A stretch of DNA of 64,000 nucleotides, taken from Nioella sp965215655 (GTDB lineage Bacteria > Pseudomonadota > Alphaproteobacteria > Rhodobacterales > Rhodobacteraceae). The DNA lies in NCBI RefSeq assembly GCF_965215655.1, contig NZ_OZ244111.1:1550001-1614000 (forward strand). Direction: 5' to 3'. The notes below the pieces were generated by a model. It made no database searches and was not told the origin of the DNA. It saw nothing but the letters and a program-made list of their open reading frames with translations. The position numbers and the translations under genes are program-made. Positions 36,001 through 45,441 of this stretch are shown one piece after another (positions within the stretch are counted from its first letter, which is position 1; every line of letters starts with the position of its first letter).

Positions 36001-36517
36001 CGGATCGGCCAGTTGGCAGACGATCGGCGGCTCCTCGGCCCCGTGGGAGATCGTGGCCACGGGAGACATCACCGGTGACGGGATCGACGACATCATCTGG
36101 CGGAACGCGACGACCGGCCAGGTGGGCCAGTTCGAGATGTCCTCGGCGGGCACCCCGACCTGGAGCGTGGTGGCCAATGTCTCCAACGACTGGCGGCTGG
36201 TGGGGACCGGCGATCTCGATGGCGACGGCACGGATGACCTGCTGTGGCGGCATGAAAGCTCGGGCGCCGTGGGCTATTACTCCATGGGTTCCGGCACGCC
36301 GACATGGCAGGGCCTCGGGCAAGCCAGTTTCGACTGGGATATCGTGGGCGTGGGCGACTACAATGGCGACGGCACGGACGATATCCTGTGGCGGAACGTC
36401 AATACCGGAACGGTCGGCATGTACGACATGGATGGCGGGCCAAGCTGGCAAACCATCGGCCAGGCCGCACTGGCTTGGGACGTCGAGGGGCAGTTCGTGG
36501 ACGAATTTGTGTTCTGA
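33098..36517 (+). CDS. Large secreted RTX protein with helical N-terminal domain
   Basis: 1139 residues. Residues 1 to about 310 are mostly helical (AFKAGMEAYSLFNDLFGADP, KLDELLALTQTLVANVELNR) and not recognised; the pattern of long amphipathic helices recalls pore-forming toxin domains, which is only a guess. Residues 331-565 hold calcium-binding RTX nonapeptides (GGDGNDLLLGGGGNDTLRGG). Residues 635-838 hold two nearly identical cadherin-like repeats (TAVADTATTDEDNAVLIDVL). Residues 846-1139 are the shared FG-GAP-like cassette. Expected to be exported by a type I system and to bind calcium outside the cell. Confidence 0.85.
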   Translation: MPTPSTVSPYSAFKAGMEAYSLFNDLFGADPMVEINAKLDELLALTQTLVANVELNRQTIIQTYISGIHSDMQQTLIYWQQYAGNGDPVLRQNAIDSSIEALADITSYATFAPVERVALAPMMVAATALRLQIMETLQDSAYSAELRGEVTGAIANLQSMLVPLRDELEQNIVVRISNVELAFSEPLIFGEAWYVTLQFLTDSTEPNQLASTTQIRYLHDPWQHLANSSGLIGDAGYIPSLAYATPEVGDIINTPDFLAWIERHGWAAQAALGIDPVVDVDYDRAGGNQLEELISTMQGLITGQWFEGSNNVNDFLERDFDDPDQDLPDVFDGYSGNDSLSGADGDNVLRGGDGNDLLLGGGGNDTLRGGNDDDRLHGGTGNDDIDGGDGTDIVIYATSDTAVWVDLRDEDGQNTGQGRDTISNVENVEGSFYNDTLIGNDFDNLLIGRDGGDQIFGENGDDTLEGGEGDDTLVGGGDTDTAVYSSFALSATVDLAISGSQNTGDFGNDQLFSIENLISGNGADQLRGDGNNNRLDSGAGNDTLSGRGGNDTLNGGSGIDTFIYTGGADVIEDFNGDLLDMSTMWFWGQAQLLAIAQVQNGNLFFNFGGGDTLTLIGITDASVLQGRLVGINTSPTAVADTATTDEDNAVLIDVLANDTDPDTTDTLTVGSASIQSGLGTVSIAADDRSITYDPGTAYQYLATGQSATVEVLYEVTDGNGGTSSAVATVTVTGANDQPTAVADTATTDEDNAVLIDVLANDTDPDTTDTLTVGSASIQSGLGTVSIAADGSSITYDPGTAYQHLATGQSATVEVLYEVTDGNGGTSSAVATVTVNGVSSTTDVDSDLTGDGTSDILWRNGTTGQYGMFDMAGGTPTWSVLGGESTAWQIGGLGDFDGDGTDDILWRNDTSGGIGFSAMGTGSPVWNALGTASAAWQIMGVGDFNGDGTDDILWQNSNNGGVGMFAMSGGSASWQTIGGSSAPWEIVATGDITGDGIDDIIWRNATTGQVGQFEMSSAGTPTWSVVANVSNDWRLVGTGDLDGDGTDDLLWRHESSGAVGYYSMGSGTPTWQGLGQASFDWDIVGVGDYNGDGTDDILWRNVNTGTVGMYDMDGGPSWQTIGQAALAWDVEGQFVDEFVF
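35633..36517 (+). repeat. RTX-protein C-terminal cassette, copy 2
   Basis: Same module as 31735-32619. It differs at diagnostic spots, for example NSNNGG and SASWQ where copy 1 has NSSNGG and SATWQ, and SGTPTWQ where copy 1 has SGSPVWQ. Confidence 0.9.
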
Positions 36518-36544
36518 GCGGCGCTAAGCCTGGATGGAGATTCG

Positions 36545-36580
36545 GAGCAGGCAGGTGACAGGATGGTCATCTGCCTGCTC
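36545..36580 (+). terminator. Hairpin after the helical-domain RTX gene
   Basis: Perfect 10-bp stem GAGCAGGCAG / CTGCCTGCTC with a 16-nt loop, 28 bp after the stop codon; only a mixed T-rich tail follows (TATCCTTGTC). Confidence 0.6.
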
Positions 36581-37020
36581 TATCCTTGTCAGAATGGCGG
36601 TTGCGGCAGATGGCAACTGACCTGCGCCTCTCGATAAAGGCGACAGCCTTCCAGACCAGTCTCCCAAATTCTTTCCCGGCTTGTCCCTTTGGAAGGCACC
36701 CAAGGCGACAATCCAGGGCTGAAGCTCGTTCGAGACGGTCTGCAGAACCGCTTTCTGCGCCTTGCTCAGCGACCACGCCGGGTCATTCGGACGATCGCAT
36801 TTGACCATTGCCATGTGTCGACGGAGGCAGGGCCGGCGTTCATCGCGACGGACCTGACTCGGCTTTCTATTCTTCAGTTGGGGACCAGCCTACCAGCGGC
36901 GGGCAACAGGCTGATATCCCGGCAGGATACTTATCCAATCTCGGGTATCACGTACCTGAAATTGAGCGGTAGTCGCCAAGAGCGAAGACACTATACAGTC
37001 ATCCGCAGGTCCTGCAGCCG
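36581..37020. other. Gap between convergent RTX genes
   Basis: 440 bp with no recognisable gene. A 96-codon minus-strand frame (36524-36814) runs through the hairpin and shows no family features. The segment may be debris of an older insertion. Confidence 0.4.
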
Positions 37021-37041
37021 GTGTCGGCTGATCCGTCCCCC

Positions 37042-37926
37042 TCAGAACACAAATTCGTCCACGAACTGCCCTTCGACGTCCCAGACGAGGCCAGCCTGGC
37101 CGATGGTCTGCCAGCTTGGCCCGCCATCCATGTCGTACATGCCGACCGTGCCGGTATTGACGTTCCGCCACAGGATGTCGTCCGTTCCGTCGCCATTGTA
37201 GTCGCCCACGCCCACGATATCCCAATCGAAACTGGCTTGCCCGAGGCCCTGCCAGACCGGCGAACCGGAACCCATGGCGTAGTAACCCACAGCGCCGCTG
37301 GTCTCATGCCGCCACAGCAGGTCATCCGTGCCGTCGCCATCGAGATCGCCGGTCCCCACCAGCCGCCAGTCGTTGGAGACATTGGCCACCACGCTCCAGG
37401 TCGGGGTGCCCGCCGAGGACATCTCGAACTGGCCCACCTGGCCGGTCGTCGCGTTCCGCCAGATGATGTCGTCGATCCCGTCACCGGTGATGTCTCCCGT
37501 GGCCACGATCTCCCACGGGGCCGAGGAGCCGCCGATCGTCTGCCAACTGGCCGATCCGCCCGACATGGCGAACATGCCGACGCCGCCATTGTTGCTGTTC
37601 TGCCAGAGAATATCGTCGGTGCCATCGCCGTTGAAATCGCCCACGCCCATGATCTGCCAGGCCGCGCTGGCCGTGCCGAGCGCGTTCCAGACCGGGCTGC
37701 CGGTGCCCATGGCGGAAAAGCCGATGCCGCCGGAGGTATCGTTGCGCCAGAGGATATCGTCGGTGCCGTCCCCATCGAAATCCCCGAGCCCGCCGATCTG
37801 CCAGGCGGTGCTCTCGCCCCCCAGAACGCTCCAGGTCGGCGTGCCGCCCGCCATGTCGAACATGCCGTACTGGCCCGTCGTGCCGTTGCGCCAGAGAATG
37901 TCGGAGGTGCCATCACCGGTCACATC
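37042..37926 (-). repeat. RTX-protein C-terminal cassette, copy 3 (inverted)
   Basis: Same module in opposite orientation to copies 1 and 2. Its 5' two thirds carry the copy 2 variants (NSNNGG, SASWQ), while a 3' stretch (TSGAVGYYAMGSGSPVWQGL) carries the copy 1 variants: a mosaic. Confidence 0.9.
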
Positions 37927-40155
37927 GCTTATGACGTCAGGTGTTGCTGCCCCAAGGATCCGGCCCTGAAGAACCGAGGCATCGGTGATGCCGTTCAGAG
38001 TCAGCGTGTTGCCCCCCCCGAAATCGAGCACAAGGTTGCCGCTGACAACAGTGGCATCCGCGATCAATTGCGCGTCGGTCCCCGTCCAGATGGAGGACGA
38101 GATTCCGATCAGATCACCGTTGAAATCGGTGATTACATCCGCGCCGCCATTGTAGATGAAGCTGTCCTCGCCCGCGCCGCCGGTCAGCGTGTCGTTGCCG
38201 GTTCCGGTCTCAAACCGGTTGTCCTCGGCATCGCCCGTGACCTGTGCGTCATAGCTGCCGCGCAGCATCAGGGCTTCGACATTGGAGATGGAGTCCGACA
38301 GGTTCGGGTTGCCCAACTGCCCGGAATACCCCGTGGTGAGGTCGAGCTGATAGACGAAGCCTGCGGGCAGGGTAAACCCGTTCAGGTCGATTTCCAGCGT
38401 GTCGAACCCGTCACCACCGTCGACCGTATCACTGCCGGAATTCAGCCGAATCCAGTCATTGCCCCCGGCGGCATTGATCGAGTCGTCACCGCCCCGGTCT
38501 TCGAAGTAGTTGTCGTTACCATCCCCGATCAGCGTGTCGTTCCGGTCGGTGCCGGCAACGCCCTCGATCCCGCTGAGGCTGTCAGTATCGCCATAGCTGT
38601 CGGTCGCAACACCGGTCGCGAGGTTCACATTGACCCCGTTGGTCCCGCCCTCGAGCCAGTACTGGACCATGTCCCAACCGCCATTGCCGTTGATCGTATC
38701 GTTGCCTGCTTCACCGACCCAGGACTCGTTGCCCTGCCCGGTGCCGGAGCCGCCGTTCGATCCATTGAAGACATCCGCGTCCTGCGTGCCTTCGAAATGG
38801 TCGGCATAGGTGAAGGTATCATTCACGACTCCGGCGTTGTTGCTGGTGGTCGTCCCGGTGCCGTTCGCGCCGACCGTGATGACAACCCCGCCCGTGCCCG
38901 CGACGTTTTCATAGATGACGTCGATACCGCCACCGCTGCGGTCAGCGAAGGCCTGGGCATGACCGATGATGGTGTTGTTGCCGGTGCCACCCTGGATGAT
39001 GTCGCCATAGCCCTGGGACGCGGAATCGCCGCCGGATGCGTCGAGTGTATCGTTGCCGTCGCCGCCCCGAATGTTATCGCGGCCTCCGCCGCCGGCTATG
39101 GTGTCATTGCCATCGAGACCATCCAGCTCGTTGTCCTGATCGTCGCCGATGATCGTGTCACCAGAATTCGAGCCCATGACCCGTTCGAACCCAGAGAGGG
39201 AGTCCGTATCGCCAAACCCGTCAATGGCAATGCCGGTCATCAGGTTGACGTTCACGCCAGCAGCGCCGCCGTAATTGGCGTCCCGGTCATAGCGGACACG
39301 GTCATTTCCGTCGCCGCCAATCAGTGTATCGTTGCCATCGAGACCGCGCATCTGGTTGCTGCCAGAGTCGCCGGTGATGTGGTCGTCATGCATCGACCCG
39401 CGAACCATCTCGAAATTCGCGATCGTGTCATTGCCCGCGCCGCCCGTGGCGGTACCGGTCACAAGGTTGACGGTCACGCCGGAGGTGGCATCGTCATAGA
39501 CGACCTGGTCGTAATCGTCACCGCCATCGAGGGAGTCGTCACCTTGGCCGCCGCGGATGTAGTCATCCCCCGCGCCGCCGGTGATTGTGTCATTGCCCCC
39601 CTGGCCGGAAAGGTCGTCATCCCCTGCGCCACCGTTGAACAGCTCGGGGTCGTCGTAACCGACCCAGTAGTCATCAACGGTCACGGTTCCGTTCGGGAAG
39701 GTCAGCGGGTCGAATGCGGTGTTGGGCGCGTAGGTGCCGGTCGCATAGCTGGCACCGGTGAAACTGGCGTTGATGGCATCCCATTCTGCCTGGCTGGTCG
39801 GGATCGCCAGGTTTCCATCGATCGGATAGAAGTACTCCCGCCCCGTGGCGGAGTTCTGGAGCACAAGAATCGTGGCGCTGGACCCGTTGCTGAAGCTGGC
39901 CTCGAACACCCAGGTGAGATCCACGCTGGTCGCCATCCCGTCGATACGCACATCGCCGGCGCCGTTCACGGGTACGATATCCGCTTCGAGGATTTGGCCG
40001 TTGCCGATCGTTTCGCTGTTCGGGATGATGCTGTAGATCAGGCTCGCGCCTTCCGAGATCGTAAGCGTCAACGTCGATGTCCCGACATAGGCGTTGTCGC
40101 CGTTGATCTGGGTGTTGTTGTCAGTCTCAAACCCTTGAAGTGTAATGCTAGGCAT
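37042..40155 (-). CDS. Large secreted RTX protein
   Basis: 1037 residues from ATG 40155 (MPSITLQGFETDNNTQINGD; GGGGGAA upstream as SD), preferred over an in-frame ATG 9 codons earlier. Residues 1-165 form a beta-rich domain of unknown role. Then follow several blocks of RTX repeats (GGAGDDDLSGQGGNDTITGG and similar), alternating with DYDQVVYDDATSGVTVNLVTG-type segments that are known from large RTX adhesins. An M10-type C-terminal RTX domain (GAGEDSFIYNGGADVITDFN) precedes the shared cassette. No catalytic site seen; adhesin or matrix protein is likely. Confidence 0.85.
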   Translation of the reverse strand: MPSITLQGFETDNNTQINGDNAYVGTSTLTLTISEGASLIYSIIPNSETIGNGQILEADIVPVNGAGDVRIDGMATSVDLTWVFEASFSNGSSATILVLQNSATGREYFYPIDGNLAIPTSQAEWDAINASFTGASYATGTYAPNTAFDPLTFPNGTVTVDDYWVGYDDPELFNGGAGDDDLSGQGGNDTITGGAGDDYIRGGQGDDSLDGGDDYDQVVYDDATSGVTVNLVTGTATGGAGNDTIANFEMVRGSMHDDHITGDSGSNQMRGLDGNDTLIGGDGNDRVRYDRDANYGGAAGVNVNLMTGIAIDGFGDTDSLSGFERVMGSNSGDTIIGDDQDNELDGLDGNDTIAGGGGRDNIRGGDGNDTLDASGGDSASQGYGDIIQGGTGNNTIIGHAQAFADRSGGGIDVIYENVAGTGGVVITVGANGTGTTTSNNAGVVNDTFTYADHFEGTQDADVFNGSNGGSGTGQGNESWVGEAGNDTINGNGGWDMVQYWLEGGTNGVNVNLATGVATDSYGDTDSLSGIEGVAGTDRNDTLIGDGNDNYFEDRGGDDSINAAGGNDWIRLNSGSDTVDGGDGFDTLEIDLNGFTLPAGFVYQLDLTTGYSGQLGNPNLSDSISNVEALMLRGSYDAQVTGDAEDNRFETGTGNDTLTGGAGEDSFIYNGGADVITDFNGDLIGISSSIWTGTDAQLIADATVVSGNLVLDFGGGNTLTLNGITDASVLQGRILGAATPDVISDVTGDGTSDILWRNGTTGQYGMFDMAGGTPTWSVLGGESTAWQIGGLGDFDGDGTDDILWRNDTSGGIGFSAMGTGSPVWNALGTASAAWQIMGVGDFNGDGTDDILWQNSNNGGVGMFAMSGGSASWQTIGGSSAPWEIVATGDITGDGIDDIIWRNATTGQVGQFEMSSAGTPTWSVVANVSNDWRLVGTGDLDGDGTDDLLWRHETSGAVGYYAMGSGSPVWQGLGQASFDWDIVGVGDYNGDGTDDILWRNVNTGTVGMYDMDGGPSWQTIGQAGLVWDVEGQFVDEFVF

Positions 40156-40182
40156 GGCGTTCCCCCGAACAGTTCCGTTCAC

Positions 40183-40599
40183 AATGTCTTTGCGGCCGAT
40201 GGCTATCCACCTGCGCGCGGTTCAGATCAAAATAGTATGCCTTTTTTTCGTTTGTCCAGTTCTTAGAACCACTTGGCGTCACTACAGCCCGTGTTGCCAC
40301 CGAAGGGGGGACCTTTCGCATTTGCCTTGTGACTGCCCGCTTGAACCGGACAGCCATTCATGGCGTTGTGAGGTTGCCCCGAGGTTGCCGGGTGGAAAGA
40401 GGGGCCTCCCCTCGTAGGCGCATTCGACGATGGTAATGCCTTGCGGAGGGTGACCGAGCTTTCAGGAGGAAACCTCGCGTTGACGGGCTTCCGGCACCAG
40501 GTCGGGACAGGTGCAAGGGCGGGTCAGCCCATGCGGGGTAACGGGCCGATCAGGGACGGGAACCGCAGCTAACGTCAGCGGCTCTCCTCCACGCACGGC
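40183..40599. other. Non-coding gap, possible group II intron fragment
   Basis: Between two minus-strand RTX genes. Around 40380-40600 the text (GTCAGCCCATGCGGGGTAAC, CGGGCCGATCAGGGACGGGA, CTCTCCTCCACGCACGG) reminds me of the structured part of bacterial group II introns. No reverse-transcriptase frame is present. Weak, from memory only. Confidence 0.25.
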
Positions 40600-41487
40600 T
40601 CAGAAGACGAATTCGTCCACGAACTGGCCCTCGACGTCCCATTCCAGCCCGGCCTGGCCGATGGTCTGCCAGCTTGGGCTGCCGCCCCCCATGTCATACA
40701 TGCCGACCGTACCGCTATTGATGTTCCGCCACAGGATGTCGTCCGTTCCGTCGCCATTATAATCGCCGGTCCCGACAATATCCCAATCAAAGCTCGCCTG
40801 CCCCAGGCCCTGCCAGACCGGCGTGCCAGAGCCCATGGCGTAGTAGCCGACCGCGCCCGTGCTCTCGTGCCGCCACAGCAAATCGTCCGTGCCGTCGCCA
40901 TCGAGATCACCGGTCCCCACCAGCCGCCAGTCGGTCGAGACATTGGCAACGACGCTCCAACTGGCCGTTCCGCTGTCCGACATCTCGAACTGGCCGACCT
41001 GGCCGGTCGTCGCGTTCCGCCAGATGATATCGTCGATCCCGTCGCCGGTGGTGTCGCCGGTTGCCACAATCTCCCACGGGGCAGATGATCCGCCAATGGT
41101 CTGCCAGCTGGCCGTGCCGCCCGACATGGCGAACATGCCGACGCCGCCATTGCTGCTGTTCTGCCAGAGAATATCGTCGGTGCCGTCGCCGTTGAAATCG
41201 CCGACGCCCACGATGCCCCACGCGGAACTGGCCTGCCCCAAGGCATTCCAGACCGGGCTGCCGGTGCCCATGGCGGAAAAGCCGATGCCGCCGGAGCTGT
41301 CATTGCGCCAGAGAATATCGTCGGTGCCATCCCCGTCGAAATCGCCAAGACCTGCGATCTGCCAGGCGGTGCTTTCAGATCCGAGCACCTGCCAGGTCGC
41401 GTTGCCATTCTGCATCTCGAACATGCCGTACTGGCCCGTCGTCCCGTTCCGCCACAGAATGTCGCTGGTCATGTCCCCATTGAGGTC
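40600..41487 (-). repeat. RTX-protein C-terminal cassette, copy 4 (inverted)
   Basis: The most diverged of the four copies (for example MQNGNATWQVLGSES against MAGGTPTWSVLGGES), still with the same unit order and the same QFVDEFVF end. Confidence 0.88.
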
Positions 41488-44466
41488 GCTGGCCACAGAT
41501 TGCGTGCCACCCGTAATACGGCCCGCAAGGGACGCAGTACTTGTCACACCGTTCAGCGTCAGCGTGTTTCCGCCACCGAAATCCAGAACGAGATTGCCGG
41601 CTGCACGACCGCGGCAGAGAGCACACTGGCCAGGTTGCCCGACCAGAACGCGGGATCGATCTCGATCAGATCATTTGAGAAGTCCTCGATGACATCCGCG
41701 CCACCGTTGAGCGTGTCATCGCCGTCACCGCCCGACAGCGTGTCAGCCCCGTCACGTCCCACAAGCAGGTTATCACCCTCGTTGCCAATCAGCGAATTGG
41801 CCCCGTCGTCACCACGGGCCGTTGCATCAATGGTGCCGATCAGTTGGACGGCCTCGAAATCGCCGAGGAAATTGCTGCCCAGGTTGGACAGGTCAATCGT
41901 CGTTCGGGACACGATGGTATCCGTATCGCCGGCCCCCCCCGGTGCTTTCATCGACAAGATCGCTGCCATCGACATAGTAGACATCGTCGCCAATGCCGAC
42001 CGTCAAGGTATCGGCCCCGCTTCCGCCGATCAGCGTATCATCGCCGCCATCTCCGAAGAGCCTGTCATCGTCAGACCCGCCATCGAGCAGATCATGACCG
42101 GTGCCGCCAACCAACAGGTCATCGCCGCTTTCGCCCATCAGCGTATCGTTGCCGCCATCCCCATCGAGGGAGTCATCGCCCGCACCACCGACCAGCGTAT
42201 CGTCCCCGACGATGAGGGCCTCGTTGGGAACGGTCAGTGAAACGGAAACCTCCGTTTCGCTTGAATCCGATGCAACCAGAATGACTTCGATCGTGTCGCC
42301 AGCGGTTGTCGAAAGACCGTCTATGGTCGCGTTATACTGAAGGCCGAGCGGCGTGGACGAGAATTCCACACCGTCCACGGTCCGCACGAGGACCCCATTG
42401 ACGTAGATTTCCAGCCTGTCGACCTCGCTTGTGTCCACCGGAGAACCGGTCAGACCACCGGTCAGCGTCGACGGTTCAAGCACGCGAATGGCGCTGCCAT
42501 GGCTTGTTCCGTCATCGACCAGATCGAGCTGATCGAGGTTGGCGGAGGTGCCGAGCCCGAAGGCATTGATCGTCGCATTCAGCCCGTTGCCGTCGATCAG
42601 CGTTGCGACCTCGTCGGAATAGGTGCCGCCGTTATGGGCACCATCCGAAATGAAATAAACGACATTCTGGCCACTTCCCATACCCTGAAGGGCCAGGATC
42701 GCCTGCTGAAGCGCATCTTCGAAATCCGTGCTCCCGCTCGCTCTCATGTCCTCCAGAACCGCATTCACGCCGCCAAGTGCCGGTCCGCTATAGGTGGTGA
42801 CGGCACTTCCGGCAAACTCGACGACTGCAACGTCCGAACCGGAGAACCCTGCCGCGACAAGACTGTCATTCAGCGACTGGAATGCGGCAACGGTGCCATC
42901 CAGCAATGTGTTGGTCTGGCCATCGTTGTTGAGGTCACCAACGGTTTCGGTTCCTGAAAAGCTTCCGCTCATCGAAGAGGACGTGTCGATCACATAGACG
43001 ATATTGTAATCGCTGCCTTGGTTGGGAATCCGGTTCACGATCCCCGAGATTTCAATGCTGGTCCCGTCGGAACTGTCGGGAATTGTCACCGAGAGCGCCA
43101 GATCCTGACCGGTTTCCGCAACCGTGACGACGTCCGAGGCCGTCTGGGTCAGATCCCCGTCACCATCGATACGATCGTCGCCATCGCCGCCACTGACAAG
43201 ATCGTTGCCCTCGCCTGCATTGACGGTATCGTCACCTCCCCCGGCGACAATGGCGTCGTCGCCTTGCAGGCCGTCGATTTCCTCACCGCGATCGGTGCCG
43301 ACAAGAAGATCGGCAGCCGCCGTGCCCTCGATTGTGACCGTGCCCATGTCCATCGAGAAGACGGAGATGCCATCGTCGTTAAGGCCGCCCACCACCAGCA
43401 AGCCCTGACCGTCAACCTCGACGAATTCCAGATAAGCGGCGCCATCGAGTTCCAATGCGGCATCTTCGGAATCGAAAACACTGTCCACCTGCATCAGGCT
43501 GCCATCGCCTTCGATGGAGAACAGGGTGATGCCATCATCAATTTCCAGCGTTGCGGCGAGGTAGGTTGTGCCCCCGAACTCGAAAATGTCCAGATCCTGG
43601 ATACCGTTCAGGCTCAGCGTCGTTGAATCGCTGTAGTTGAAGACGTTGACCGCAGCCCCCCCGGCACCTACCGAAAAGACCGAAATGCCATCATCGCTGT
43701 TGCCCGCGACATACATTAAAAGCGTGCCACCGATTATCGCCGCCTCGACCCCGTGTGCGCGGGAGAGTTCGAGAGTGCCCGTGTCGGTCAGGCTGTTCAG
43801 AAGGGTAAGCTGGCCAGAGGCCGACAGGCTGAATATCCCGACACCGCTTTCATCATGGCCGGTGGCAAAGACAAAAGACGTGCCCATGTATTCGATGAAC
43901 GCGGTATCCGCGGGGCCGTTCAGCGCAAGAGCCGGGGAATCGGCATCGTCAATATTGTCGGTGTTGGTCAATTGGCCGTTCGCACCGATCTGAAACACGC
44001 TCAGTCCGTCATCGTAATAGCCCTGGGTGATCAGGAACTGGTTACCGCCGGATGTGGCAATGGTCAGCTCTCCGAGCGACCCGTCCAGCTGGAGATCCGT
44101 ATCGTCGCTGTCGAAGACGGTCTGAACGCGGGTCAGCATACCGTCCGCATCGACCTGATAGACCGTAATCGCGTCAGAAACTTCCCCTGCCGCATAGAGA
44201 TACGTAGTGCCACTCACCACTGTGGACGCAAAACCGGAGACACCGTTAAGCCCGGCACCCGACATCTGCGGCACGGTTCCGATCTCGGTCAGCGTTCCGT
44301 CCGCACGCAGTTCGGAAATGATGATCACATCGGCAAAGGTTGCTGCGGTAAAGACAAACGTCCGATCGCCGATTGTAACGATCTCAATACCGCTTGCACC
44401 GTTATAGTCTGTTCCGCCGGCACTATCCGTAAAATAGAGCTCTGTTAATGACAGCGTAACCCCCAA
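40600..44466 (-). pseudogene. RTX protein with beta-propeller and vWA domain, two frameshifts
   Basis: One gene in three frames. 44466-41893 (TTG start, uncertain) encodes a propeller-like domain of about 60-residue repeats (FDSDDTDLQLDGS, DDGISVFSV), RTX repeats, a von Willebrand A domain with the MIDAS motif YVIDTSSSMSGS near residue 492 and YFISDGAHNGG, and more RTX repeats. The frame breaks in a run of eight C (41933-41940; G8 on the coding strand); seven G would restore DESTGGAGDTDTI. It breaks again near 41600 (one base missing before NLVLDFGG). The end is the shared cassette. It could be a true pseudogene or phase-variable at G8, but the second break is not in a homopolymer. Confidence 0.82.
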
Positions 44467-45105
44467 TACACTTAGGCCCTTGCTATTTCACCGAAACAGC
44501 TTTGAGAAAAACACGGTTCTCTGAAATCAATGGCAGCACATTCGACCTGATTTCCGGAATTGGAAACCTTTACAGGATCAGAATTGCGTTATTCCGGCAC
44601 TGACTCAAGCCGGAATTCCTGGCTTCCGGGTTCGGCGGGCGTTGGCCAAGACTGCCGAAGCCCTCCGCCACTCCCCGTAGGATGGCCCGCGTAGCAGCCC
44701 TGCCATCCGGCCCTGGAATGCCATGCTGCACAACCGACGGGACAAAAGCTCAGATCTGTTGGGACATGCAGGTGGCGCGTCCCTTGGCCTTGAAGTACTT
44801 CAACCTGCCGAAGCCTCGATACAGTATCTTCGGGTGCTCTCGTTTCCCAGCCACCGCTGATCCTCCAAATCGCACGACAAATCTATCCCAGGTGGTGGAC
44901 CACTTTCACGAGACTACTCCATCTGCATTAGTTCGGAATTCTCAACAACATGGCAGCAGAGACCCCTTGCACGGCTTCTCGGTTCACAAATAGTTCGAAG
45001 CGCTCCTGATATACATCATCAAATAACCTCTGTCTTGGACAGCGGAAAAAAACGCCCAAACCCCCCGCTTTGCTCCGTCACACAACATTGAACGGAGATA
45101 CCAAC
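44467..45105. other. Intergenic region, no gene seen
   Basis: 639 bp between the divergent RTX/vWA gene and the curlin-like cluster. A 103-codon plus frame (44682-44993) has no family features. Contains GC-rich hairpin-prone text (CCGGAATTCCTGGCTTCCGG, about 44611). Probably holds the promoters of both neighbours; none can be assigned. Confidence 0.45.
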
Positions 45106-45420
45106 ATGACCCTCAAGCTTCTCACCGCCGCCGCAACCGCAGCCCTTATCGCCAGCTCGGCCGCGGCACAGGTTTCCCCCAACGTGAACGTCTATGTGGA
45201 CGGCTACGGCAACGTGGTCGACGTGGATGTCGACGTGCATGTGCAAACCGGCGGCGGCAACGTCCCCAATTGGGCACCAGCGCCGGACTGGGCCGGGTAC
45301 TGCGCCCTTCTGAACTACTACGGCGAGATCATCCACGAGCGACCGCTTTACCACGACGAATGGCTCTTCCCCGGGGAAGCCTGCTGGATCGACGGCTACG
45401 TCGGCACCGCCATCTACTGA
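45106..45420 (+). CDS. Small secreted protein of the curlin-like cluster
   Basis: 104 residues from ATG 45106 (GGAG 8 bp upstream). Signal peptide MTLKLLTAAATAALIASSAAAQ with AAA-type cleavage site. The mature start NVNVYVDGYGNVVDVDVDVHVQ is beta-prone and resembles the N-termini of the two curlin-like proteins at 45442 and 52973. Two cysteines in the second half (YCALLNYYG; EACWIDGYV). Function unknown; probably part of an extracellular fibre system. Confidence 0.6.
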   Translation: MTLKLLTAAATAALIASSAAAQVSPNVNVYVDGYGNVVDVDVDVHVQTGGGNVPNWAPAPDWAGYCALLNYYGEIIHERPLYHDEWLFPGEACWIDGYVGTAIY

Positions 45421-45441
45421 GCCTGAAAGGAGGTCAGACCC

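Noticed and set aside
36524..36814. 96-codon minus-strand frame between RTX genes
   Set aside because: No SD, no family features, and it runs through the hairpin at 36545.
37021..40266. 1081-codon plus-strand open frame
   Set aside because: It is the antisense of the RTX gene at 37042-40155. GC-rich repeats such as GGNGND leave the complementary frame open; the product is low-complexity with no family features.
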